In this document: positions 1 through 8,235 of the stretch, piece by piece
Position numbering within the stretch: position 1 is the first letter of the stretch
How the letters are laid out: the number at the start of each line of letters is the position of its first letter
DNA from: Nisaea denitrificans DSM 18348
Lineage (GTDB): Bacteria; Pseudomonadota; Alphaproteobacteria; Thalassobaculales; Thalassobaculaceae
Assembly: GCF_000426505.1 (NCBI RefSeq)
Contig: NZ_AUFM01000011.1
Location: 1 to 64,000, forward strand
Reading direction: 5' to 3'
Length of the DNA: 64,000 bases
Notes under the pieces: model-generated
The model's input: the letters and a program-made list of their open reading frames with translations, nothing else
Database searches by the model: none
Told to the model about the DNA's origin: nothing
Program-made: the position numbers and the translations under genes

Positions 1-144
1 CTTGCTCGTAGATGACCTGGTGGTCATGGCGAGGGGCCCGCACCCGATCCCATTCCGAACTCGGCCGTGAAAACCCTCCGCGCCAATGGTACTGCGTCTT
101 AAGGCGTGGGAGAGTAGGTCGCCGCCAGGTCATCTACGAACAAG
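1..144 (+). other. Processing stem enclosing the 5S rRNA
   Basis: Bases 1-20 and 125-144 are inverted repeats that match at 19 of 20 positions. They extend the 5S terminal helix outward on both sides. Such a stem is the expected substrate for RNase-type release of 5S from the rRNA precursor. The processing role is inferred from family knowledge; the pairing is visible. Confidence 0.7.
14..131 (+). rRNA. rrf: 5S ribosomal RNA
   Basis: This is a complete 118-nt 5S rRNA. It has the alphaproteobacterial core (CCCGATCCCATTCCGAACTC and GGGAGAGTAGGTCGCCGCCA), and the terminal helix GACCTGG/CCAGGTC closes the molecule. It lies just before tRNA-fMet, so the window opens at the 3' end of an rRNA operon whose 23S gene is off the left edge. 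Confidence 0.96.
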
Positions 145-188
145 ACAAAAATCTTAACCTCCACAATGCAAATCAATCACACCCATGG

Positions 189-265
<77 letters not shown>

Positions 266-281
266 AACTAAACAATATATC

Positions 282-315
282 AACGGCTTAGCCACTCCAG
301 GCTGGGCCGTTTTTT
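282..315 (+). terminator. Rho-independent terminator of the rRNA operon
   Basis: AACGGC-TTAGCC and GGCT-GGGCCGTT form a hairpin followed by a run of T. It sits 16 nt after tRNA-fMet and probably ends the rRNA transcript. The stretch from here to about base 590 shows no convincing gene. Confidence 0.75.
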
Positions 316-594
316 GTTGCTTGGAAGTATAGAAGCAGGTGGGCAGGGCTGGGGTCATTGAACGGAACTCCCGAATAACTACCTCAACAACTCGAAACCT
401 GCTGGCGTCAACAAAGCTCTTAATCCACTTGAGTGCGGCATGGCCGCGCAAGAAGCGAAGCAGAGCCTTGCATATTCCGGAATTGTCTCCACCGGGTATC
501 TTCATAGCCCCCTCCGGCAGCAGAATGGCCGTTGTGCGTGGGCCCTTCTTAGTTAACAGTTTAAACAGCAGGTTCGGCTGGCTTGCCTGTTGCT

Positions 595-2094
595 ATGATA
601 GCGGAGACGGCGAGAGTGCAGGTTCTGCCCGATTATGATGACTTTGATGCAACCGGGCTCGCCCAGGGGATTGCCGTGGGGGATTTCAGCCCCGACGAGG
701 CACTTTCCACCGCACTCGCGCGGGTTGATGCGCTTAATCCGCAACTGAACGCGGTCACTCAGGTCCAGGCCGACCGGGCGCGGGAGACAATCAAGGCGGG
801 CGTCCCGAAAGGGCCGCTCTCGGGTGTTCCATTTCTGCTCAAGGATCTTGGGGCGGAGGCTATTGGTTTTCCGGGGAACAATGGCTCCAGGCTTCTGAAG
901 AACACGACCTATTTCTACAATTCCAACCTGGTCGAGAGACTGCTCGCGGCCGGTCTGGTGGTGTTCGGCCGCACCACGTCGCCGGAAGGCGGTATCGGCT
1001 GTGCGACAGAAGCCGCCGTTTATGGCGGGCCGACGCGTAATCCCTGGAATACCGATCATACGCCGGGCGGGTCTTCCGGCGGCTCCGGAGCTGCCGTGTC
1101 GGCGGGCATCGTTCCCGCTGCACATGGCTCGGACGGAGGCGGGTCCATTCGTATTCCAGCCTCAAGCTGCGGCTTGTTTGGCTTCAAGCCGACGCGTGCA
1201 CGGTTACCTGACGGGCCGGCGTCGGGTGAGGGCTGGGGCGGGATGGCCATTGAAGGGTTCCTGACCCGGTCTGTGCGGGACAATGCGCTGTTGCTCGACA
1301 TTTGCTGCGGCACGGATCTGGGGGCGCCCTATGTGGCGCCGCCTCTGGAAGGAACTTTCATGGATGCCTTGGAGACGAGCCGAAAGGGTCTTCGGGTGGC
1401 GCTGTGTACAACGACACTTGATGGCGAACCGGTTGATCCGGAATGTGCGGCAGCAGCGGAAGCGGCAGCGGCGCTGCTTTCGGATATGGGGCATCACGTC
1501 GAGATCGCCCGTCCGGAAGCGGATACCGCGGGTATGATGCAGGCCTGGACAGAGATCGTGGCCTGCGGCACCGCTCTCGGGGTGCAGCACAAACTGAAGC
1601 GGCTCGGCCGGGACCTCCTGCCGGACGATCTCGAGCCAGTCTCGCGCAGTGCCTGTGAGTTTGCTGCGACGATATCCGGCGCGGGCTATCTCGATGCGCT
1701 GGAAACTGTGCATGAGTACGGTCGGCAGATGGCGGTCTTTTTCGACCGGTTCGATCTGCTGGTCAGCCCGACACTGGCGGAACCTCCTGCCAGGGTCGGG
1801 CGGTTTTCCCATGACCGGAAGAGTTATCTCGACTACCGGCTCGGCCCAGACGGCGTGTTTGCATATTCGCCTTACACTGCCTCCTTCAATGCCACGGGTC
1901 AGCCGGCAGCTTCTGTTCCACTTGCCTGGTCGCGCGCGGGGTTGCCCATCGGCGTGCATCTGGCCGCTCCGTTCGGGGCGGACGAACTCCTGATGGGAAT
2001 TTGCGCCGAGCTGGAGCGTGCGCAGCCGTGGTTTCACAAACGCCCACCGCTCGCAGGGATGCGTGCCGGTGAGGGGAGCAGGGTGAATGAGTGA
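595..2094 (+). CDS. Amidase, amidase-signature family
   Basis: A 499-residue amidase-signature hydrolase that should cleave the C-N bond of an amide. The Ser-cisSer-Lys triad is visible: Lys in PFLLKDLG (about residue 83), the GGSSGGS loop (about 158-164), and the nucleophile Ser in GSDGGGSIRIPAS (about 184). The start is uncertain: ATG 595 is used, TTG 583 is in frame upstream, and GTG 616 has a GGAG nine bases before it. The stop overlaps the next gene by 8 nt, so it leads a five-gene operon with a polyamine-type importer and probably acts on the imported amide. It is not clearly GatA, since gatB and gatC are absent. The substrate cannot be read from sequence. Confidence 0.88.
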   Translation: MIAETARVQVLPDYDDFDATGLAQGIAVGDFSPDEALSTALARVDALNPQLNAVTQVQADRARETIKAGVPKGPLSGVPFLLKDLGAEAIGFPGNNGSRLLKNTTYFYNSNLVERLLAAGLVVFGRTTSPEGGIGCATEAAVYGGPTRNPWNTDHTPGGSSGGSGAAVSAGIVPAAHGSDGGGSIRIPASSCGLFGFKPTRARLPDGPASGEGWGGMAIEGFLTRSVRDNALLLDICCGTDLGAPYVAPPLEGTFMDALETSRKGLRVALCTTTLDGEPVDPECAAAAEAAAALLSDMGHHVEIARPEADTAGMMQAWTEIVACGTALGVQHKLKRLGRDLLPDDLEPVSRSACEFAATISGAGYLDALETVHEYGRQMAVFFDRFDLLVSPTLAEPPARVGRFSHDRKSYLDYRLGPDGVFAYSPYTASFNATGQPAASVPLAWSRAGLPIGVHLAAPFGADELLMGICAELERAQPWFHKRPPLAGMRAGEGSRVNE

Positions 2095-3160
2095 CATAGC
2101 GGTTTCCGCGCAGTCGATTACGAAGGTCTTCGGATCTCTATCCGGCGGACTGCGCGCGCTCGACGATGTGTCGGTCGACATCAAGACCAACGAATTTTTC
2201 ACGCTGCTCGGCCCGTCCGGATGCGGCAAGACCACGCTGCTGCGGCTGATCGCCGGTTTCGAGACCCCGACTTTCGGCAGCATCGTGCTGGAGGGCGTGG
2301 ACATTACGACAGATCCGCCCTTCAAGCGGCCGGTCAATACGGTGTTCCAGAGCTATGCGCTCTTCCCGCACCTGACCGTGGCTCAGAATGTTGGCTTCGG
2401 CTTGGAGATGCTGGGCAAGACAAAGAAAGAGATCACGCACGCGGTTGACGAGGTTCTGGCTCTGGTACGCATGGAGGAGATGGCACATCGCTATCCCAGC
2501 CAGCTTTCCGGCGGCCAGCAGCAGCGTGTTGCGCTGGCCCGTGCGCTGGCGCCGAAACCGTCCGTGCTGCTGCTCGATGAGCCTTTGTCCGCGCTCGACC
2601 TGAAGCTGCGGAAGCAGATGCAGATCGAGCTGAAACGGATGCAAATGGAGACGGGCATCACCTTCATCTTCGTCACGCACGATCAGGAAGAAGCGCTGAC
2701 GATGTCCGACCGGATCGCGGTCATGAGTGCGGGCCGCATTCAGCAGATCGGCGCGCCACGCGATATATACAACGCGCCGACAAACCGTTTCGTGGCTGAC
2801 TTCATCGGCGAGTCCAACTTCCTGCCTGCCGAGGTGGCTGAAGTTGGCATGGTGACGTTGGCTAATGGCAATAAGGTGCCTGCCGTTGTGCCGGACGATC
2901 TGGTGACGGGCAGCAAAGTCACCGTCTCGATCAGGCCGGAGCAGGTTGAGCTCGATCCGGCGGGTGAGGGCGTTCTGGCGGGGACGATCACCGAGCTGGT
3001 TTATTTCGGCACGGACATGCACGCCCATGTCGATCTTGGGGATGGCAGTGTGCTTGTCGCCCGGGTACAGGCGGAAGCCGACCGGAGCCTCGTCAAAGGG
3101 GAACAGGCCGGTGTTCGTTTCGCGTCCGGGGGCCTGCGCGTTGTCGAGGACGGGTCATGA
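2087..3160 (+). CDS. potA: Polyamine-type ABC transporter ATPase (PotA-like)
   Basis: The 357-residue cytoplasmic ATPase of a spermidine/putrescine-type importer. Walker A is GPSGCGKT (residues 42-49), the Q-loop VFQSYALFPHLT follows at about 86, the signature LSGGQQQR is at 140-147, Walker B LLLDEP at 161-166, and the switch His at 198. The C-terminal 110 residues fit a TOBE regulatory domain. The gene overlaps the amidase stop by 8 nt and the first permease start by 4 nt (ATGA), so translation is probably coupled. The subfamily is clear. The cargo may be a polyamine, an opine or another small amine. Confidence 0.93.
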   Translation: MSDIAVSAQSITKVFGSLSGGLRALDDVSVDIKTNEFFTLLGPSGCGKTTLLRLIAGFETPTFGSIVLEGVDITTDPPFKRPVNTVFQSYALFPHLTVAQNVGFGLEMLGKTKKEITHAVDEVLALVRMEEMAHRYPSQLSGGQQQRVALARALAPKPSVLLLDEPLSALDLKLRKQMQIELKRMQMETGITFIFVTHDQEEALTMSDRIAVMSAGRIQQIGAPRDIYNAPTNRFVADFIGESNFLPAEVAEVGMVTLANGNKVPAVVPDDLVTGSKVTVSIRPEQVELDPAGEGVLAGTITELVYFGTDMHAHVDLGDGSVLVARVQAEADRSLVKGEQAGVRFASGGLRVVEDGS

Positions 3161-4086
3161 CACTCGAAGCCGGACAGCCGCGTTCTCTGGAAGCGGAAGC
3201 GACAAACCGCCGGATCCGGCGTAACTGGTTGCTCTCGCTGCCGGCAATCCTGCTTCTGCTGGTGGCGGCCTCCGGCCCGCTTTTGATCGTGCTGGTCTAT
3301 TCCTTCCTCAAGCCCGGCGATTTCAGCGGTGTCGTTTGGGAGCCGTCATTCAATGCCTGGTTTCAGATCCTGTTTTCCCGCGATATTTTCGACGACACGG
3401 TCGGACTGGCCGATGCACATCTGACGATTTTCTGGCGTTCCGTCCGGCTTTCCCTCTCGACGACACTCATCACGCTCGTGCTTGGGTTGCCGACGGCCTA
3501 CTTCATCGCCACCCGGTCCGGCAGGCAGCGCACGTTCTGGCTGTTCCTGATCACGATCCCGTTCTGGACCAATCTGCTGATCCGGACCTTCGCCATTCTC
3601 GAGATGCTGCGGAACGAGGGCATCGTCAATAACAGCCTCATGAGCCTCGGGCTGATCGCCGAGCCAATCCAGATCCTCTACACCGATACGGCCGTCCTGA
3701 TCGGCATGGCCTATGTCTACCTGCCGCTCATGGTGCTGCCGCTCTATGCCGCGATCGAGCGGCTGGATTTCCGGCTGGTCGAGGCCGGTTACGATCTCTA
3801 CGCAAACCGCCTGCAGGTGTTCCGAAAGGTGATCCTGCCGATCATCAAGCCCGGCATCGTGGCGGGATCGATCCTGGTTTTTGTGCCCTCGCTCGGCGCC
3901 TATGTGACACCGCGCGTGCTCGGCGGCGGCAAGAACATGATGATTGGCAACTTCATCGAGCTGCAGTTCGGACAGGGCCGGAACTGGCCGCTTGGCTCTT
4001 CGCTGTCGATCCTTCTGCTGCTGATCGTGATGGCAGCGCTGCTGTTCTATGTTCGGGCCTCCTCGCGGGAGGAGCCACATGGCTGA
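3157..4086 (+). CDS. potB: Polyamine-type ABC transporter permease (PotB-like)
   Basis: A 309-residue inner-membrane permease with six predicted hydrophobic segments, the first about residues 24-46 (LLSLPAILLLLVAASGPLLI). The EAA-type coupling loop that docks on the ATPase is at about residues 208-230 (EAGYDLYANRLQVFRKVILP, ending in IIKPG). It begins inside the stop of the ATPase gene (ATGA) and overlaps the second permease by 8 nt. With that permease it should form the heterodimeric channel. Confidence 0.92.
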   Translation: MTLEAGQPRSLEAEATNRRIRRNWLLSLPAILLLLVAASGPLLIVLVYSFLKPGDFSGVVWEPSFNAWFQILFSRDIFDDTVGLADAHLTIFWRSVRLSLSTTLITLVLGLPTAYFIATRSGRQRTFWLFLITIPFWTNLLIRTFAILEMLRNEGIVNNSLMSLGLIAEPIQILYTDTAVLIGMAYVYLPLMVLPLYAAIERLDFRLVEAGYDLYANRLQVFRKVILPIIKPGIVAGSILVFVPSLGAYVTPRVLGGGKNMMIGNFIELQFGQGRNWPLGSSLSILLLLIVMAALLFYVRASSREEPHG

Positions 4087-4900
4087 GCGTGTGCGCAAGG
4101 CGTTCTCGATAAGACGATTGCCGGGGTTCACAACCGTGACAATGATCTGCTTTGCCGCGCTTTATGCGCCGATCATCGTCATCGTGCTCTATTCCTTCAA
4201 TGCGGGCGATTCAGTGGCCCTCTGGGAAGGGTTCTCGCTCGACTGGTATACCGTCGCGGCGCAGAATGAGCAGGTACAGGATGCCACCCTGCGCTCGCTG
4301 CTGATCGCGCTCTGGGCGTCGGGCATTGCGACAACCCTGGCGACGATGGCGGCGCTCGGTACGACACGGACCGCCAAATTCCCCGGCAGCACCCTGATAT
4401 ACGTACTGATCAACCAGCCGCTGATGGTGCCGGAGATCGTCACCGCCGTGGCATTGCTGATCTTTTTTGCCTCGATCAAGGTGGCAACCGGCTATTCCGG
4501 GCTCGCCTATCTCATCCTCGCCCATGCGGCCTTCTGCGTGCCCTTCGCCTATTTGCCGATCCGGGCGCGGCTGGAGGGGATGGACCGGGTGTTGGAGATT
4601 GCGGCGGCCGACCTTTACGCGACTCCGTGGCAAACGTTCCGCCGGGTGACGTTGCCGCTGGTCGCGCCCGGAATCGTCGCCGGTGCCATGCTGGCCTTTG
4701 TGATTTCGCTGGATGACGTAATCATCACCGAGTTCGTCAAATCCGCCGGGCAGGACACGCTACCGACTTACATGCTCGGCCAGTTGAGGCGGGCGGTAAC
4801 GCCGGAGGTCAACGCGATCTCGACGGCGCTGCTCGGCCTGACAATCCTCTTGCTTACCGCCTTTTTTATTCTGACCGGAAGGAACGACAAGTCAGCCTGA
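4079..4900 (+). CDS. potC: Polyamine-type ABC transporter permease (PotC-like)
   Basis: The second, 273-residue permease, with about six membrane segments. The coupling loop is EIAAADLYATPWQTFRRVTL, ending in PLVAPG, and the downstream ISLDDVIITEF stretch is typical of PotC/PotI. The start is ATG 4079 because GGGAGGAG lies a few bases upstream and the codon overlaps the previous stop; an in-frame ATG 30 bases upstream has no good ribosome site. The binding-protein gene follows after 32 nt. Confidence 0.92.
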   Translation: MAERVRKAFSIRRLPGFTTVTMICFAALYAPIIVIVLYSFNAGDSVALWEGFSLDWYTVAAQNEQVQDATLRSLLIALWASGIATTLATMAALGTTRTAKFPGSTLIYVLINQPLMVPEIVTAVALLIFFASIKVATGYSGLAYLILAHAAFCVPFAYLPIRARLEGMDRVLEIAAADLYATPWQTFRRVTLPLVAPGIVAGAMLAFVISLDDVIITEFVKSAGQDTLPTYMLGQLRRAVTPEVNAISTALLGLTILLLTAFFILTGRNDKSA

Positions 4901-4932
4901 ACAATCCCGAAGCGCACAACAGGAGATCCATT

Positions 4933-5964
4933 ATGCGCACGTCAATGCTTGCTATGTCCGCGACTGCACTGCTGGCACTGTCCACACAGGCTTTTGCCGC
5001 AGGTGAACTGAACATCTACAACTGGGGCAATTACACCAACCCCGAATTGATCAAGAAGTTCGAGAAAGCCCACGACGTCAAAGTCACCGTCACGGACTAT
5101 GATTCGAACACGACGGCCCTGACCAAAATCGAGGCTGGCGGGCACGGTTTCGACATTGTGGTGCCGACCGGAAACTATGTTCCGATCTATGTCGAGAAGG
5201 GCCTGCTGCTTGAGAGCCGCCCCGACCAGATGACGAACTTCAAGAACGTTTCCGAGAACTGGAAGGACGTTCCCTGGGATCCGAAGCGTCATTACACGGT
5301 GCCGTGGCAGTGGGGTACGACGGGCGTTGCCGTGGATACCTCGGTCTATGGCGGCGACATCAATACGTCGGCGATCTTCCTCGATCCGCCTGCCGAGCTG
5401 GTCGGGAAGGTCAATGTCGTTCCGGAGATGAACGACATCATCAACATGACCCTTTTCTATGTCGGCGGTGAGCCCTGCACGACGGACAAGACCGTCCTGA
5501 AAAAGGTGCGGGATGTCCTCGTTGCCGCGAAGCCAAAATGGCTGTCGATGGATTACGGGACGACAGACAAGCTTTCCAGCGGCGAATATCCGGCGACTGT
5601 GAACTGGAACGGCTCGACCTTCCGCGCCCGCCTGAACAATCCCAAGGTCGCCTATGGGTATCCGAAAGAGGGTTATCCGCTTTGGATGGATGCTGTCGCC
5701 ATCCTGAAGGACGCGAAGAACCCCGAGAACGCGAAGCTGTTCCAGAATTTCATCATGGAGCCGGAAAATGCGGCCCTGATCTCTGCCTTTGCCCGCTATG
5801 CGAACGGCATCGACGGGTCGGAAGCGTTCATGCCTGAGGAAATGCGCACGGCTCCGGAAATCGTGACGCCTGAGGCTCTCAAGAGCGCCGGCCAGTTCCT
5901 GCCGACCTGCTCGGGTGAGTCGCGCGATCTCTATACGGCGATTTGGACTGAACTCCAGAAGTAA
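4933..5964 (+). CDS. Polyamine-type periplasmic binding protein (PotD/PotF-like)
   Basis: The 343-residue periplasmic substrate-binding protein of the importer. Residues 1-22 are a signal peptide ending in AFA-A. The mature start GELNIYNWGNYTNPELIKKFEKA is characteristic of the PotD/PotF/SpuD family. The start has AGGAG at good spacing. It closes the amidase-potABC operon and is followed by a strong terminator. The presence of an amidase suggests the ligand may be an amide or acylated amine rather than free putrescine; this is inference. Confidence 0.91.
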   Translation: MRTSMLAMSATALLALSTQAFAAGELNIYNWGNYTNPELIKKFEKAHDVKVTVTDYDSNTTALTKIEAGGHGFDIVVPTGNYVPIYVEKGLLLESRPDQMTNFKNVSENWKDVPWDPKRHYTVPWQWGTTGVAVDTSVYGGDINTSAIFLDPPAELVGKVNVVPEMNDIINMTLFYVGGEPCTTDKTVLKKVRDVLVAAKPKWLSMDYGTTDKLSSGEYPATVNWNGSTFRARLNNPKVAYGYPKEGYPLWMDAVAILKDAKNPENAKLFQNFIMEPENAALISAFARYANGIDGSEAFMPEEMRTAPEIVTPEALKSAGQFLPTCSGESRDLYTAIWTELQK

Positions 5965-5985
5965 TCAGCCGGATCTGGATGTTGA

Positions 5986-6022
5986 AAGGCCCAGGGAGAA
6001 ATCTCTGGGCCTTATTCTTTTT
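5986..6022 (+). terminator. Rho-independent terminator after the importer operon
   Basis: AAGGCCCAGGGAGA pairs with TCTCTGGGCCTT and is followed by ATTCTTTTT. It lies 22 nt past the binding-protein stop. The facing LysR gene ends nearby, so the hairpin may serve both directions. Confidence 0.85.
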
Positions 6023-6043
6023 CCAGACTGAAGAGGAACAATC

Positions 6044-6970
6044 CTAAAACAATAGCGTCCCCTGCCAGATGCCCTGTTGCACCATATCCGCCGTCTCCGC
6101 CTTCAATGTGCTGGCGAAGATCCGCACGGCGTTGGTGTCCGGGCGCACGATGGAGCGTGTCAGGACCATTTTTCGCGTCAGGGCCGGGCGGGCGATCGGC
6201 GCGGCCCGAAGGGTGCCCGCGCTGATATCCGCATGGACCGCGGCGAGGGGCAGGACGGTGTAGCCGAGCCCCCGGGCGACGAGTTCCTTGAGTGTCTGCA
6301 AGGCGTCCGCCTCGACCGATACCCGTAGCACGATACTTTCCCGGCCGGCGGCGTTCTCGAGCAGGTTACGCAGGCCGTGCCGCGATCCCGGCAGGATCAT
6401 GGAGAGATCTGCCAGACCCGGAAAGGGCACGGGCTTGGCTATTTCCAGATCGGATGAGGGCGGGCCTATGAGATAGAGTGTCTCCTCGATCAGCGGCTCA
6501 GTGCGGATATGGCTCGTCGCGCCGGTCTCGTACATCACGGCAAGGTCGGCCTCGCCCCGCTGGATCATGTCCAGCAGATAGCCGCTGAAGGCGGGAACAA
6601 TGCGCAGGGTGACTTCCGGATAGTCCCTCAGAAACCGTTCCGCCATCCGGCCCGCGATCACCTCCCCGATGGTTGGCGGCACGCCGAGGCATACGGCCCC
6701 CTTTACCGCATCCTGATCGGCCGAGACTTCGGCACGGGTGTCTTCCACCAGGCGCAGGATCGCCGACGCGCGGTCCGTCAGAATCCGGCCGGCGGATGTC
6801 AGGGCCATGCCGCGCCCGTGCCGGGTGAACAGGGCAACGCCGAGATCCTCTTCCAGCAGCCGGATTTGCCTGCCAAGGGCGGGCTGGGCGATATGCAGCC
6901 GCTCGGCCGCGTGGCTCAGGCTGCCAAGCTCGGCGACATGCAGGAAGGTGCGAAGCTGTCTTAAATCCAT
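6044..6970 (-). CDS. LysR-family transcriptional regulator
   Basis: A 308-residue LysR regulator. The N-terminal winged helix-turn-helix is at about residues 1-60 (MDLRQLRTFLHVAELGSLSH, then AAERLHIAQPALGRQIRLLE), followed by a ligand-binding domain. It is transcribed away from the TPP decarboxylase operon across about 107 nt that hold a GAGAA/TTCTC dyad. By the usual LysR logic it should control that operon and itself in response to a pathway intermediate. The effector is unknown. Confidence 0.93.
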   Translation of the reverse strand: MDLRQLRTFLHVAELGSLSHAAERLHIAQPALGRQIRLLEEDLGVALFTRHGRGMALTSAGRILTDRASAILRLVEDTRAEVSADQDAVKGAVCLGVPPTIGEVIAGRMAERFLRDYPEVTLRIVPAFSGYLLDMIQRGEADLAVMYETGATSHIRTEPLIEETLYLIGPPSSDLEIAKPVPFPGLADLSMILPGSRHGLRNLLENAAGRESIVLRVSVEADALQTLKELVARGLGYTVLPLAAVHADISAGTLRAAPIARPALTRKMVLTRSIVRPDTNAVRIFASTLKAETADMVQQGIWQGTLLF

Positions 6971-6998
6971 AAGATATTAAATCATGGCATAGCTGAAT

Positions 6999-7014
6999 GA
7001 GAAATATGCTTCTC
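6999..7014. promoter_or_regulatory. Candidate LysR operator dyad
   Basis: GAGAA-N6-TTCTC lies between the divergent LysR gene and the TPP decarboxylase genes, inside a T-N11-A type frame (TGAGAA...TTCTCGTA). Location and symmetry suit a LysR recognition site. Binding is inferred. Confidence 0.45.
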
Positions 7015-7077
7015 GTATTTTGCTTCCGCGAACGCTACGCCAATACTTTCCGCCGTTCATCAAGCTCCGGAGTCGAG

Positions 7078-7614
7078 ATGACCGCAGTGCCCGCCGAAGA
7101 GGCCCCGTCCTGGCAGGATGAGATCCTGCCGATCCTGAAAAGTTTCGATGTCCGTCATCTGGTCTATGTGCCCGATGCGGGACACGCCTCGGCGATCCGG
7201 GAGGCGGAGAAGGATAACGGTATCACGTCCCTCGCGCTGACCACGGAGGAAGAGGGCATCGGTTATCTCTCCGGTGCCTGGCTCGGCGGTGAGCGTGGGG
7301 CTTTGCTGATGCAGTCCAGTGGCGTCGGTAATTGCCTCAATACCCTGGCGCTGCAGACCATGACCCGTTTCCCGCTGCTGATGCTGGTGACCATGCGCGG
7401 CGACTGGGCGGAGTTCAATCCGTGGCAGAACCCGATGGGGCAGGCGACCGAGGCTGCCTTGAAGCTGATGGGGGTCCGGACCTGGCGGGCCGACCAGCCG
7501 GAAGAGGTCGCGCATCTGGTGCATGGCGCCGCCACAATGGCTTTCAACGGTGACGAAGCCTGCGCGGTCCTGCTTGGACAAAGCCTGATCGGTGAAAAGA
7601 AGTGGGTGAAATGA
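7078..7614 (+). CDS. TPP-dependent decarboxylase, PYR (alpha) subunit, sulfopyruvate decarboxylase-like
   Basis: A 178-residue protein equal to the PYR half of a thiamine-diphosphate decarboxylase. The TTEEEGIGYLSGAWLGG stretch carries the Glu that activates the cofactor. The size and the split into two short genes match ComD of sulfopyruvate decarboxylase and related phosphonopyruvate decarboxylases. ATG 7078 is chosen because GGAG lies seven bases before it; an in-frame ATG at 6997 would add a poor leader. The stop overlaps the beta-subunit start. The true 2-oxo acid could be sulfopyruvate, phosphonopyruvate or another 3-substituted pyruvate. Confidence 0.82.
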   Translation: MTAVPAEEAPSWQDEILPILKSFDVRHLVYVPDAGHASAIREAEKDNGITSLALTTEEEGIGYLSGAWLGGERGALLMQSSGVGNCLNTLALQTMTRFPLLMLVTMRGDWAEFNPWQNPMGQATEAALKLMGVRTWRADQPEEVAHLVHGAATMAFNGDEACAVLLGQSLIGEKKWVK

Positions 7615-8198
7615 CCATGACCGGATCTCTCGACCGCCGCGCCGTCACGGCGAAACTCCTTGAAGACCGGGGCGATCTTCTGGTCGTCACCGGGCTCGGC
7701 TCACCCAGCTATGATGCCATGGCCGCCGGTGACCACGATCTCAACTACTACCTCTGGGCTGCGATGGGCAGTGCGGCGACTGTCGGCTTCGGCCTCGCCA
7801 TGACCCAGCGCGAGAAACCTGTGCTGGTGCTGACCGGTGACGGAGAGATGCTGATGGGGCTGGGCGCGCTTGCTTCCATCGGCCAGAAGCTGCCGCCGAA
7901 CCTGACCATCGCTGTGCTCGATAACGGGCATTATGGCGAGACCGGCATGCAGACCAGCCACACCGGCCGGGATATCGAGCTCGCCCGCTTCGCCGAGGCG
8001 GCGAATTTCCCCTGGACCCGGGTTGTGACGGACATGGACGGCGTGAGCGATCTGCGCAGCCGCATGCAGTCACAGGCCGGCACCTCCTTCGCCGCGATCA
8101 AGATCGCCGCCGAGAACCTTCCGCGGGCCCTGCCGCCGCGTGATGGCGTGCATGTGAAGAACCGCTTCCGGGCTGCCCTAGGCCTCTCGACAATCTGA
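7611..8198 (+). CDS. TPP-dependent decarboxylase, PP (beta) subunit, sulfopyruvate decarboxylase-like
   Basis: The 195-residue PP half of the same enzyme. The cofactor diphosphate/Mg motif begins GDGEMLMGLGALASIG and ends LDNGHYGETG, the GDG-N(25-27)-N pattern. ATG 7611 overlaps the alpha stop (ATGA), implying equimolar synthesis. The pair is followed by acyl-CoA dehydrogenase and CoA-transferase genes, not by sulfoacetaldehyde acetyltransferase, so a standard sulfolactate route is not complete here. Confidence 0.82.
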   Translation: MTMTGSLDRRAVTAKLLEDRGDLLVVTGLGSPSYDAMAAGDHDLNYYLWAAMGSAATVGFGLAMTQREKPVLVLTGDGEMLMGLGALASIGQKLPPNLTIAVLDNGHYGETGMQTSHTGRDIELARFAEAANFPWTRVVTDMDGVSDLRSRMQSQAGTSFAAIKIAAENLPRALPPRDGVHVKNRFRAALGLSTI

Positions 8199-8235
8199 CC
8201 TGTTAAGTGGGCGATCCGCCTAATGGAGAGAATCA

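Noticed and set aside
7078-8198. Acetolactate synthase as identity of the TPP pair
   Set aside because: The genes are split into two short PYR and PP subunits with no central FAD/TH3 domain, unlike acetolactate synthase.
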